From positions 1 through 64,000 of the forward strand of contig NZ_JANHDM010000013.1 in NCBI RefSeq assembly GCF_024494685.1: 64,000 nt of DNA. The letters are read 5' to 3'. Shown piece after piece: positions 27,201 to 34,649 of this stretch. Each line of letters starts with the position of its first letter. Position 1 is the stretch's first letter. Source of the DNA: Halorubrum rubrum. GTDB lineage: Archaea > Halobacteriota > Halobacteria > Halobacteriales > Haloferacaceae. Made by a program: the position numbers and the translations under genes. The notes below the pieces were generated by a model that saw nothing but the letters and a program-made list of their open reading frames with translations, did no database searches and had not been told where the DNA came from.

Positions 27201-27445
27201 AAGAGTTAGAAGAAATTGGGAAAGACATAGCGGTTCATCTCCCCGATCAGCTATCTGGAACTCATGTAGACTCAGCTGTAGTCAGTCTCGCCGTTACAGG
27301 CGAAGAACGAGTGGTCACTCCGCCCGTGAGTGATATTGAGCAACTCTACACCTGCTTCAACTGTGCACAAGACGTTACATTAGTTGGCGATCGAGAAACT
27401 TTGGAACGGAACTCACTCATCAGCCGGTTGATTGAATCTACCTGA
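24272..27445 (+). CDS. OB-fold + Cas4/RecB-like nuclease + degenerate SF1 helicase fusion
   Basis: A 1057-aa protein, probably the DNA-cutting subunit. Residues ~15-115 look like an OB fold. A PD-(D/E)XK nuclease follows: RIVHTLVEHAIEEG, GRVDLIIDG near 257-265, YDLKTNYK near 268-275. A Cas4-like cysteine set (CTGC, CQYYC, CPLFDDC) lies between about 368 and 420. The C-terminal half resembles a DNA2-type helicase, with DTIVIVGAESLAEPQ near 737 where active enzymes have a DEA(S) box, and no Walker A seen, so this half is probably inactive. It overlaps the DUF1998 gene by 4 bp. Bacterial Dpd and DISARM use a PLD nuclease instead. Confidence 0.75.
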   Translation: MKMIYPIQDIVDDETHYGQEVTIRCTVVGDPRRGQQGGDKTLYPVRVSGQFEGDAFLSIWHEDPAWTDSFGRTASYLREIIDEVPLQQDESVVVRGIPNTHNGKWYFNVTGIIIRDPDTAIGKSEMRSASECPRIYDLLYEKNVYSPGRYDLSPGAIKGRIVHTLVEHAIEEGGKGQFKGGWSEAQVEASLEELIESEYSIEMALCRLAWVSPNRIRENALDAATRLLTDDEFTNRIASATDVSAEVGLSASVGFNGRVDLIIDGTPYDLKTNYKLTDKTRNHHRFQLRVYLLAFLLETLETGERLHDRIDKGVGGYLVYPNLANESSVVLEEVELRRRDVEDILSLRNEASVLRDGFGVPTTYGRDCTGCTFKSPTTDQEENEILPSPCQYYCQSERRWPCFESDDEGNIISQCPLFDDCDQRLEFRDPAVTDHYTGLRQGLNTERDHRKRLGYELEQLAPETLSEAGLRIPDLKLNALEGQRRMVFTSDAGLVPSFTPGSGVRLMQTGTEYYQEATYYGRVENKYVFQLKSTPNSAFLDPTEAYEAVRTVAADSLPRELLSQLDYAQRGEVSPLLETTGKAGDNEDSLDPSDLNSLSEYTDAKELYLDVPVRRERTTLVTDIVTKLATQQYPSPAGGEEIPDDEQRALILCTRPEMTDSVEERLSSVEGATRMDGFAGGATTGLTGTSDGHEIYEGLRDASVVVSSARYALSEQVFHAMRDGDESVRPHTDKFFDTIVIVGAESLAEPQFHFLQILGDRVAAIGDTRRSGPEIVSGEAREARLDEAYFNRLYRRFANVESDDSQSIQVKAELTRTMQSAFSGLELDAETIDGSFEFRDTDGAIATAIGETSLEYQVPTSTEEDETRFIRLEPVEQVDAVHISQSLQQLRTLDASALTFGETYTIQDIRFKVRTSNPIDSDHHRLKVSIPVHATPYLHQRLTQNKAEAEKVAEVCTNVSPDLVVTPFVAHANAIREELEEIGKDIAVHLPDQLSGTHVDSAVVSLAVTGEERVVTPPVSDIEQLYTCFNCAQDVTLVGDRETLERNSLISRLIEST

Positions 27446-27517
27446 GCGTTTACCGGCACGAATACCAATAATGTACGAACTGGATCAGAGAATAACCAAC
27501 CGATACACCCGAAAGCT

Positions 27518-28753
27518 ATGATTCCGACAGACGAATTCTATGACAAGCCCGAGGTAGAAAGGCAAGAGCTTGTGGACGCGGGCCACGTCGTGACCGACGG
27601 CAAGATTGCAGAAACAGTACCTTCAAACAGACGTGGCGGAATTCACGTTTTTGAGGAACCAGTCACCGATCTCGTTGTCGATCGCCTCAAGGGTGCCCGA
27701 TACACCGCAAATGAACTCGCTCCAGACTTCCCCATCGACAAGGAAGAGCTAGATGATTTGTTCAATTGGATGAAATATGAGCCAATGGACCTTCTTACGG
27801 ACCACTTCGGTGTACTAAGGGTCGTGGATACCGAGGGCGCAGAATATGTCTATACTGTAGAAGCAATACCATTTTCGGCACGGTGTATCGACCCAACTCT
27901 AAGTGGATACTTGTTAGACGCTAACGATCGATGTCCGATTTCCCGTCCTGAAATCACAACGAAGCGCAACTCTACTTCTCGGGATAAATACGTAGATCAA
28001 GCAATCGATTACTGGGGAATCCCAGAAGACGAGATAACAATGGATCTCGATGATCAAGTCGGATTCGCAAAATCCACCCTCGGACCTTTGCCGGTTATTA
28101 GCGATTTGTCGGACGCAGAACGCGTTATAGAGCGATTCCAGAGCACTGAGGACAGTTACCGCCGGAAACAGCATACAGTCCAGAGCGTTAAAAAGAGCAT
28201 TAGCTTCCACAAATCTCGTTGCCGGCGCAATCCCTCACTAGGTGCATTTCAGTCGTTCAGTCTATTTTTGATGGATGTCAGCGAATATTCATCAATTGAG
28301 AACGACAGTCAGCTACGGGAGTTAGTTACGCAGGGAGGACAGGTTCTCTATCGGTGCCTGTACGGGAATCTTTGGCCAGGCGGATCAACCGCTTGGCGAC
28401 CGTTCGAAATCACGATTCAGGACAGAAGTATAGATACCTTTGACCGTCGAGTAATCGATATTGTAGAGCAACAACCCACATCAAACGGACAATTATCCGA
28501 CCGTTGGGGTTTTTCAGATGGGAGAGAGGTCTGGGATTACCTTCAGTCTGAACTCAGTCAGTATGTAACCCGGAACACCGACAAATTCGCTTGTGCAACC
28601 GAATCAGCCCGTCGTTACGTAAGTGGACTCGAGCAAGACGGCAAGATCGCTCTCAGTAAAGAGCCTCCCAGGATCCCAGGTAAAGGAAGAATCACCCTGG
28701 CAGTCACAGACTCCCAGCAAAATGATACCAGCGGCGTTAACTGGAACAGGTGA
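27518..28753 (+). CDS. paralogue of the 384-aa protein, last gene of the restriction set
   Basis: A 411-aa protein. Its first ~150 residues align by eye with the protein at 14006-15160: FYDKPEVERQELV, VFEEPVTDLVVDRL, YTANELAPDF, FGVLRVVDTEG, YTVEAIPFSARCIDPTL. The C-terminal 250 residues are diverged, with a winged-helix-like segment (TSNGQLSDRWGFSDGREVWDYL). The two paralogues bracket the ATPase-helicase-nuclease operon, 72 bp after the nuclease gene. Role unknown; paired specificity or regulatory subunits are plausible. Confidence 0.65.
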   Translation: MIPTDEFYDKPEVERQELVDAGHVVTDGKIAETVPSNRRGGIHVFEEPVTDLVVDRLKGARYTANELAPDFPIDKEELDDLFNWMKYEPMDLLTDHFGVLRVVDTEGAEYVYTVEAIPFSARCIDPTLSGYLLDANDRCPISRPEITTKRNSTSRDKYVDQAIDYWGIPEDEITMDLDDQVGFAKSTLGPLPVISDLSDAERVIERFQSTEDSYRRKQHTVQSVKKSISFHKSRCRRNPSLGAFQSFSLFLMDVSEYSSIENDSQLRELVTQGGQVLYRCLYGNLWPGGSTAWRPFEITIQDRSIDTFDRRVIDIVEQQPTSNGQLSDRWGFSDGREVWDYLQSELSQYVTRNTDKFACATESARRYVSGLEQDGKIALSKEPPRIPGKGRITLAVTDSQQNDTSGVNWNR

Positions 28754-29065
28754 TTGTGGGAACTTCACCCCCCGGCCTTTCTTCCTAACAAAAACGCACA
28801 CTTCGTCGATTTAGACAGGTCTAACCAGATCGAGGGCAACCGTATCGAGCGCTCTGGCGAAGTGCTCAATAGGCCGGCGCATCGTCTATTGTGTCATCTC
28901 AATTTCCCGCTTAAGTCGGCTGAAAATCGTGTTGACCAGAGAAACGCCTAAATTGCGAATAACTACCAATAGAACGCAATCTTCGAACCAATCTCCTAGG
29001 CAAGAGCGTTTCCGGAAACACCCCGGTTACACTTTTATGACCAGAAAGTAGTCTACCAGATACAG
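28754..29065. other. intergenic region with 12-bp palindrome before orc
   Basis: No gene is supported in 312 bp. A perfect palindrome GTTTCCGGAAAC at 29008-29019 lies 47 bp before the orc start and is followed by ACACCCCGG and a TTTTATGA TATA-like stretch near 29034-29041. The GGAAAC core resembles the GGAAACGTGGGG elements around the second orc gene. It may be an operator or weak initiator-binding site. Confidence 0.45.
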
Positions 29066-30094
29066 ATGATCCGCGATGCTCGCGTACTCCGCGCTGGGTT
29101 CGTCCCTCGGGAAGTTGAGCATCGCGACGCCGAAGTCAACCACCTCTCCAGCGTTCTCGAACCCATCACGAACGGGGAACCCGCCGACACGGCCATCGTC
29201 ACTGGACCCAGCGGCGCCGGCAAGACCTGCATCTCGCAATTCGTCACCGAACGCCTACGTGAGGAGGTGCTCGACGTCGAGGCCACCTACGTCAACTGCT
29301 GGCGTAACTACACCCGGTTCCGCACGCTCTACCAGATTCTCGACGATCTCGGCGCCACCATCGGCATCCACCGGCAGTCGACGCCCCACGACGAACTCGT
29401 CGACCGGCTCCAGCAGCATGACGGCCCGCGAACGGTCGTCATCCTCGACGAGGTCGATCAGCTCGAAGACCCCAGCGTCATCTACGACCTCCACAGCCTC
29501 CCGCAGTTCGCGATCATCTGCATCGCGAACAAGGAAGAGGAGCTGTTCAGCCGCGTCGACGACCGCCTCGTGAGCCGGCTGCGCTCCAGCGAGCACGTCC
29601 GGATGGACAAGTACCACGACGAGCAGCTGTACGACATTCTGAGTGCGCGGGCAAAGTGGGGACTCGATGAAGACGTCATCACCGACGACCAGCTCTACCG
29701 GATCGCCGACGCGGCCGCCGGCGACGCCCGCCTCGCAATCGGAATCCTTCGAACGGCCGCCGGCAAGGCCGATCGCGAGAACCACGAACGCATCACCGAC
29801 GACATACTCCTGGACGCCGCCGAGGATGCTCGGGCCCAGATCAAACAGAAGAGCCTCGATTCACTCACCCCCCATCAGCGCGTCGTCTACGATATCGTCC
29901 GCGACAACGGCCCGATCGGACCAAGCGAGATCCACGAGCAGTATGCCGAGGAGGTCGACGACCCCCGGACGAAACGCACCGTCCGAACGTACCTCTCGAA
30001 GATGGAGCAGTACAATCTCCTCGAGGCGGAGGGGACGAGTCGGGATCGAGAGTACTCGCTCGTCGATTCGGCAGCGGCGTCGCCGATGCAGTGA
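29066..30094 (+). CDS. orc: Orc1/Cdc6-type replication initiator
   Basis: A 342-aa AAA+ protein. Walker A VTGPSGAGKT is at about residues 45-54, Walker B VVILDEVDQL near 117-126, a sensor-2 region follows (GDARLAIGILRTAAGKAD), and a C-terminal winged helix (HQRVVYDIVRDNGPIGPSEIHEQY) ends the protein. Orc1/Cdc6 proteins bind origin repeats and load the helicase in archaea. This is a short form, without the long N-terminal acidic segment of the second orc at 38 kb. No clear ORB array is adjacent, only one palindrome upstream. Confidence 0.9.
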   Translation: MIRDARVLRAGFVPREVEHRDAEVNHLSSVLEPITNGEPADTAIVTGPSGAGKTCISQFVTERLREEVLDVEATYVNCWRNYTRFRTLYQILDDLGATIGIHRQSTPHDELVDRLQQHDGPRTVVILDEVDQLEDPSVIYDLHSLPQFAIICIANKEEELFSRVDDRLVSRLRSSEHVRMDKYHDEQLYDILSARAKWGLDEDVITDDQLYRIADAAAGDARLAIGILRTAAGKADRENHERITDDILLDAAEDARAQIKQKSLDSLTPHQRVVYDIVRDNGPIGPSEIHEQYAEEVDDPRTKRTVRTYLSKMEQYNLLEAEGTSRDREYSLVDSAAASPMQ

Positions 30095-30112
30095 CCTTGA
30101 CCCCGTCAGCTA

Positions 30113-30799
30113 TCAGGAACTGAACTCGCCGAGGCCTGATTGCTCGTGATCCAGCGCCTCGATAACCTGGGGATCGTCGTTTCCGGGGTTGTTGACCCGC
30201 GTCGAGATCTCGTAGGCGTCCAGATCATCTTTCTGATACGGCTGGCACAGTTCCTTGCGAGTGTCCGGGTCTGCGGCGAGCCAGTCGGACTCAGCGTCCT
30301 TTGGGAGGACGACCGGCATCCGGTCATGGATTGAGTTCATCAGGTCGTTCGGCTCCGTCGTGAGAATCGTGACGCACGAGATCGTCTCGTCGTCGCCCTC
30401 CCAGACGTCCCAGAGCCCGGCCATCGCGAACGCGGGGTCGTCCTCGCGAAAAATCCGGTAGGGCTGTTTCGAACCGCCGTTCGGCGATTTCCATTCGTAG
30501 AACCCTGACGAGGGGACGAGGCAGGGACGTGATTCCCACGCCCGCTCGAAGACGCGTTTCTCGTCGGCCGTCTCGGAGCGAGCGTTGATGATGCCCTCCT
30601 CAGGCTCATCCGTCCAGAATGGAATCAGCCCCCAGTGGTAGGCGTTGATCTCGTCTGGAGCCTCGTTCGTGATGATGTGGAGGTCGTCGCCAGGCGCGAT
30701 GTTGTATCGGGGTGTATAGCCTCCGTCCGTGATGACCTCGGCGTTGAAGCGGACCTCGAGTTCGGCCTGGTCGATGAAGAGCGAATTTCGGCCACACAT
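30113..30799 (-). CDS. SRAP family protein (YedK/HMCES)
   Basis: A 228-aa protein starting MCGRNSLF, which puts catalytic Cys at position 2; the start at 30799 is chosen for this reason over a longer frame. The conserved INARSET (Asn), SGFYEWK (Glu) and HDRMPVVLP (His) motifs are all present. SRAP proteins form a thiazolidine crosslink with abasic sites in single-stranded DNA and shield them during replication. It converges on orc with an 18-bp gap. Confidence 0.92.
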   Translation of the reverse strand: MCGRNSLFIDQAELEVRFNAEVITDGGYTPRYNIAPGDDLHIITNEAPDEINAYHWGLIPFWTDEPEEGIINARSETADEKRVFERAWESRPCLVPSSGFYEWKSPNGGSKQPYRIFREDDPAFAMAGLWDVWEGDDETISCVTILTTEPNDLMNSIHDRMPVVLPKDAESDWLAADPDTRKELCQPYQKDDLDAYEISTRVNNPGNDDPQVIEALDHEQSGLGEFSS

Positions 30800-31009
30800 A
30801 CATCCGGGTCCGACCGGGAGAATCTTCAACGTATCTGGAAATGTGAAGGGCTGGTTCTGTTGCACCCTCGTTTGATTGTAGATTTGGGTATGATCGGTAA
30901 GTCCAGAGGAGGTATACAGCAACTCGCCGCTGTTATTCGCCGGAGGGACCGAACGCACTGATAAGGAACCCGCACCAACTTAATATAAGAACCAGACAGG
31001 ACCTATATC

Positions 31010-32320
31010 ATGGACGAGCGGTTCTACGACGCATATCAGCGAATCTGGGAGCTACCAAGGACCGGCGAAGTACGTGTCCAAATGGGACAAGAATCTGCAT
31101 TCAAAAAGAACCTTTTCGGAGCCATTCGGGATCTCGGACTCGACAGAGACCACCACCGAATCACGAATAGAGGTCTCTACAAGAAATTTCACGAAGGACT
31201 CATCGAGATAGCCGAAACACACGGAACAGACCTCACCGAAGACGAGTTGAGAGGTCATTTTCAGACCAAAAAGAGTGGTATTTTCTCGAATTGGTTAGGG
31301 ACTCCACCGGACACGTACAAGCTTGTATTCCCGATAATGATTCGGAGCAAGCATTTTCCAGATGAAGTCGAACTCTACGAGTCGAAAGCAGAGCAAATCG
31401 ACGAAGATCAATGGGAAAATCATCTCATAGCGGCCGAAAATGACGATGATTCGAGTTTCGATTCCTTTCTGGATGAACTTCCGAATGACTACTCGGACCA
31501 CCCGTTGAAACGGCGTGAGTGGACCTTCTTGATGGTCGAAATGAAAGCCCGGGACGAGTTCTACGCCCTACACAGGGTCTCGGAACTCGTCGAAATCCGC
31601 TTCGCTGAAATAAACTTCTTCGATCAGCTCTGGGCCGCAGGTATGCCGCAACCGGGGAGTTCAGATCGTGCTCCCTACGAGAAATGGACCCGTCATCAAG
31701 AACCACCGTTCTACCTCATATTCCAAGACGGAGATTTCGTTACGTATCGCCCGATGGATTTCGATTATCGGCGGTCAGTTGGTCGGTTCCATTTTAACCA
31801 CGCAGACGACGTCGATGAGATCAGCGACATTCCGACGTTCGACTATGATGCTGACAAGGGAACCTACGAGGGATATATTGTCAGTGCGCTACTCGCGTAC
31901 CAAGACGGGATAACCGAACGATCTGTTCGGCAATCTTTCTTTAGTTTCTGGAGGGGCATCGAGATTCTTTCGAATACCAGCGATTATTCGAACGCCAGTG
32001 ACTTCGACAAGATGGTTGACCGTGGTGAATTCGCGCTTTCCTATCACCACGACATGGACGACTCGCTTCGTCCCGAATTGAAGCGAGCCATCGAAGAGAT
32101 AGAAGAGAAACGCCACGAACTCGTTCATGAAGGGCTAAAGACCGAGATTCATCAAGGTCATCGGAATGGCGCGAAATTACTACTGGACGGGTTGTTACTC
32201 CTATACATCGACAAATACGGGCAGTGGGATCTCAATGATATGTCCTCTTTTCTCAAACACGGGGTCGAATATCAAGAGAAGGTCCAGTTCCTCACAACGC
32301 TGCTAACGGACCTATCGTAG
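31010..32320 (+). CDS. HEPN-domain protein, candidate defence RNase
   Basis: A 436-aa protein. The N-terminal half is unrecognised. The C-terminal ~130 residues have a HEPN character: SFFSFWRGIEILSN helix, then a second helix with KRHELVHEG, matching the R-x4-H motif (R368, H373) of HEPN ribonucleases such as the Apea-like group. It stands alone on the plus strand between SRAP and plasmid genes. HEPN nucleases often act as toxins or abortive-infection effectors; that role is inferred. Confidence 0.6.
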   Translation: MDERFYDAYQRIWELPRTGEVRVQMGQESAFKKNLFGAIRDLGLDRDHHRITNRGLYKKFHEGLIEIAETHGTDLTEDELRGHFQTKKSGIFSNWLGTPPDTYKLVFPIMIRSKHFPDEVELYESKAEQIDEDQWENHLIAAENDDDSSFDSFLDELPNDYSDHPLKRREWTFLMVEMKARDEFYALHRVSELVEIRFAEINFFDQLWAAGMPQPGSSDRAPYEKWTRHQEPPFYLIFQDGDFVTYRPMDFDYRRSVGRFHFNHADDVDEISDIPTFDYDADKGTYEGYIVSALLAYQDGITERSVRQSFFSFWRGIEILSNTSDYSNASDFDKMVDRGEFALSYHHDMDDSLRPELKRAIEEIEEKRHELVHEGLKTEIHQGHRNGAKLLLDGLLLLYIDKYGQWDLNDMSSFLKHGVEYQEKVQFLTTLLTDLS

Positions 32321-32533
32321 AGGCGCCCAGAACGATCATACATTTCCATCCACGAAGAAGACACCTAGCTCGTCAGGGATTTCACCGCCGTCTTCGTGGA
32401 GTATCTACCAATTTGAGTCCGCGCAAGATGACGACTGAGTTGTGGCCAATTCGCAAGCCTACTTATCGACTGTTTCACCGCAGAAGGTTGGTGACCGGGA
32501 GAATTTCTACAGAGCCAGCTCTGAATCGTGTGA

Positions 32534-33124
32534 TTAGAGCTCGGTCGGTGGCAGAAGCTCACAGAGAACAGCTGCTTGGTCAAGAAGTGCGTCGAAGAGC
32601 CGTTCAGTCGGTCGATACAGCGCGTGGTGTTCATCAACAGAATATGGCGTTTTCTCATCATCTGTGTGTGAGAGAAATCCGCTTTTGAGAAGCGGAACGA
32701 GGGTAGTATCCAGCGCAGTTCCGGAACGGCCAGATTCGACTTCGAGTGTGTGTCGAGAGAATTCAGAAAGGAACCGTGTACAGCAACTCAGGACGTGAGC
32801 ACGTCGATCAGCGAATAGTTCGTTGAGCGCAGTACGATGGGTGCGTGTCCAATACTCGTCGAGTTTGACGTATGTACGAACGATAGGGGAAAGCTCGTTC
32901 AAGGAACCATTAGCATGGACGATGCCAAGGTCGTTGAGAGCATGTTGGTCTTTGGTGTCCAGAGACTCGCCGAGGGGATGGAGAACAGTTTGAAGCGCAT
33001 CGTGGTACTGTGAAGTAAGGAATTCCCCGGCAACAACGTGGGCGTTCACGATATTTCGAGCTGGGTGCATTGACTCGTGGTGGTCGGGGTTTCGGTGGTC
33101 GACGTGGGTTCGTGGATAGCTCAT
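32534..33124 (-). CDS. haloarchaeal plasmid protein, unknown
   Basis: A 196-aa His- and Asp-rich protein (MSYPRTHVDHRNPDHHES...) with predicted helices and a wing-like C-terminus (LLKSGFLSHTDDEKTPYSVDEH). It may be a winged-helix protein. It is divergent from the RecA-like/PolB operon, with one copy of the TTAACCAACA dyad in the gap, so it may share its control. Not recognised. Confidence 0.55.
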   Translation of the reverse strand: MSYPRTHVDHRNPDHHESMHPARNIVNAHVVAGEFLTSQYHDALQTVLHPLGESLDTKDQHALNDLGIVHANGSLNELSPIVRTYVKLDEYWTRTHRTALNELFADRRAHVLSCCTRFLSEFSRHTLEVESGRSGTALDTTLVPLLKSGFLSHTDDEKTPYSVDEHHALYRPTERLFDALLDQAAVLCELLPPTEL

Positions 33125-33198
33125 AGAGCACCTCTTCCAACGTGGCGTTGAGCATTAACATTCCGAGCAGCCAGGCTCGAGACTCCAGCTGTGAAGGT

Positions 33199-33240
33199 TT
33201 AACCAACACGCCGGCGTCAATACGGGCAGATGTTGGTTAA
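33199..33240. promoter_or_regulatory. paired inverted repeat (plasmid dyad, copy 1)
   Basis: TTAACCAACA at 33199-33208 and TGTTGGTTAA at 33231-33240, arms 32 bp start to start. It lies between divergent genes at 33124 and 33397. One of seven such sites in the window. Confidence 0.75.
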
Positions 33241-33396
33241 CCCGGAGAACACTGGATTCAGGAACTATTCTCGGAAACAGGATCCAAACGGAGACTACTC
33301 GAGACCGTACCGGGATTGGAGGGGATCAAGTCGACTTCCCTGAAACGCGGAAGCGACACGCCGCGGCTTATCGGGAACGTAGACAACTAATCGAGT

Positions 33397-34341
33397 ATGG
33401 GAAAACACTCAACGTCGAACCGATTGTCGGTGGACCAGCCGACACGGGGTGCTGACCGCAATCGGTCCCTCGCTGACCAGGCCGATCCGGCTGCGGACGA
33501 AATGCTGCTGCCGCAACTCGACGACGGCATCACCCTACTCGACGTCGAAGGTGGCCGCGGCGTCCCGATCCTGCAGTCGCTCGTGCTCGACCATCTCCTC
33601 CTGCACGCCGGACCCTCCTTCTGGGTCGACGCAAACGGCCACGCGACGACGACGACACTCGCTCAGATCGCGCCCAGTCAACGGTTGCTCAACCGAATCC
33701 ACGTGGCACGTGGATTCACTGCCTACCAGCACTACGGCGCCGTCTGTGATCTCCCGACAGCGGTGAACGAGTCGATCCGGACGTCCACCGCCGACGCCGG
33801 GGCGGCCGGTCGAGAGGAACCAAGTCGAGACGAGGACACGTCGCCCCACACGCCCGCCCTCATCGTCGCGCCGGCCGTCGACGCCCAGTACCGCGCCGAC
33901 GATACCCTCGGCGAGACTCACGCGAAAACCCTACAGGCCCGAACCCTCGCCCGGTTGGCGACCTACGCCGACGGATACGACATCCCGGTGCTCGTCACCC
34001 GGGCGCAGCGCGACGACTTCACGACGCCGGTCGCGATGGCCGCCGACCACCACCTGAAGTGCGAGCAGACCCGAATGGGGCCACGGGTCGTCGGCGAGGA
34101 CTTCGAGACGCTCGTCTATCCCGTCGACGACGGCGCGTACTACCAGACGACGTTCGCGTACTGGCGGCAGCTGCTCGCGGCACGCGCCACGCAGGTCGGC
34201 GTGGAACCGACGACGCCGGCGCCGTCGACGCCGACCCCGGAGGGTGTCGGGACGGGTGTCACAGCTGACGGTGAGGCGGTGGCGGCCACCACGGATCCCT
34301 TGCTTGATGCGTGGACGGCGAGCGGAACAGGAGGACGATAG
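33397..34341 (+). CDS. RecA/RadA-like protein without a visible P-loop
   Basis: A 314-aa protein. An internal region (LLDVEGGRGVPILQSLVLDHLLL) occupies the place of a RecA-type Walker A but lacks the GKT/S. A beta strand ALIVAPAVDAQYRADD and ARTLARLATYADGYDIPVLVTRAQ are RecA-fold-like. It begins an operon with a 101-aa protein and a family-B polymerase (2-bp gap, then 4-bp overlap). It may be a non-catalytic recombinase paralogue accompanying plasmid DNA synthesis; assignment moderate. Confidence 0.6.
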   Translation: MGKHSTSNRLSVDQPTRGADRNRSLADQADPAADEMLLPQLDDGITLLDVEGGRGVPILQSLVLDHLLLHAGPSFWVDANGHATTTTLAQIAPSQRLLNRIHVARGFTAYQHYGAVCDLPTAVNESIRTSTADAGAAGREEPSRDEDTSPHTPALIVAPAVDAQYRADDTLGETHAKTLQARTLARLATYADGYDIPVLVTRAQRDDFTTPVAMAADHHLKCEQTRMGPRVVGEDFETLVYPVDDGAYYQTTFAYWRQLLAARATQVGVEPTTPAPSTPTPEGVGTGVTADGEAVAATTDPLLDAWTASGTGGR

Positions 34342-34343
34342 CG

Positions 34344-34649
34344 ATGGGGCGCACGAACCCAACCTACCGTGATGCACTGCGGGCCATCGAAGAGCGCTGG
34401 GCCGAGTTCCGCCGGGCACTGCGGCGTCGCGACCAGCCGCGCTTCGACCGGCTGTTCGAGTACGCCCGCGAGCACGCCGACGCGAGCGGGCTGTTGAACC
34501 ACCAGAATCCGCTGCTGCCGGCGCTACTCAGCATCGATCTCGAACAGGAGGAGCGCCTCGACGACCACGAGGAACGCCTCGAAGAGCTCGAAGCCGCGGT
34601 CGCAGCACGCGATGACCAGGGGGCCGCTCCACCAGACTCGGACCCGTGA
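34344..34649 (+). CDS. small coiled-coil protein between RecA-like and PolB
   Basis: A 101-aa highly charged protein. The C-terminal half is a predicted coiled coil (LEQEERLDDHEERLEELEAAVAA). Its TGA overlaps the GTG of polB by 4 bp, so it is translated with the polymerase. Possibly an accessory subunit. An upstream in-frame start at 34311 would sit inside the previous gene. Confidence 0.7.
   Translation: MGRTNPTYRDALRAIEERWAEFRRALRRRDQPRFDRLFEYAREHADASGLLNHQNPLLPALLSIDLEQEERLDDHEERLEELEAAVAARDDQGAAPPDSDP

Noticed and set aside
28754-28951. 65-codon frame after the 411-aa gene
   Set aside because: No domain or haloarchaeal composition; treated as intergenic.
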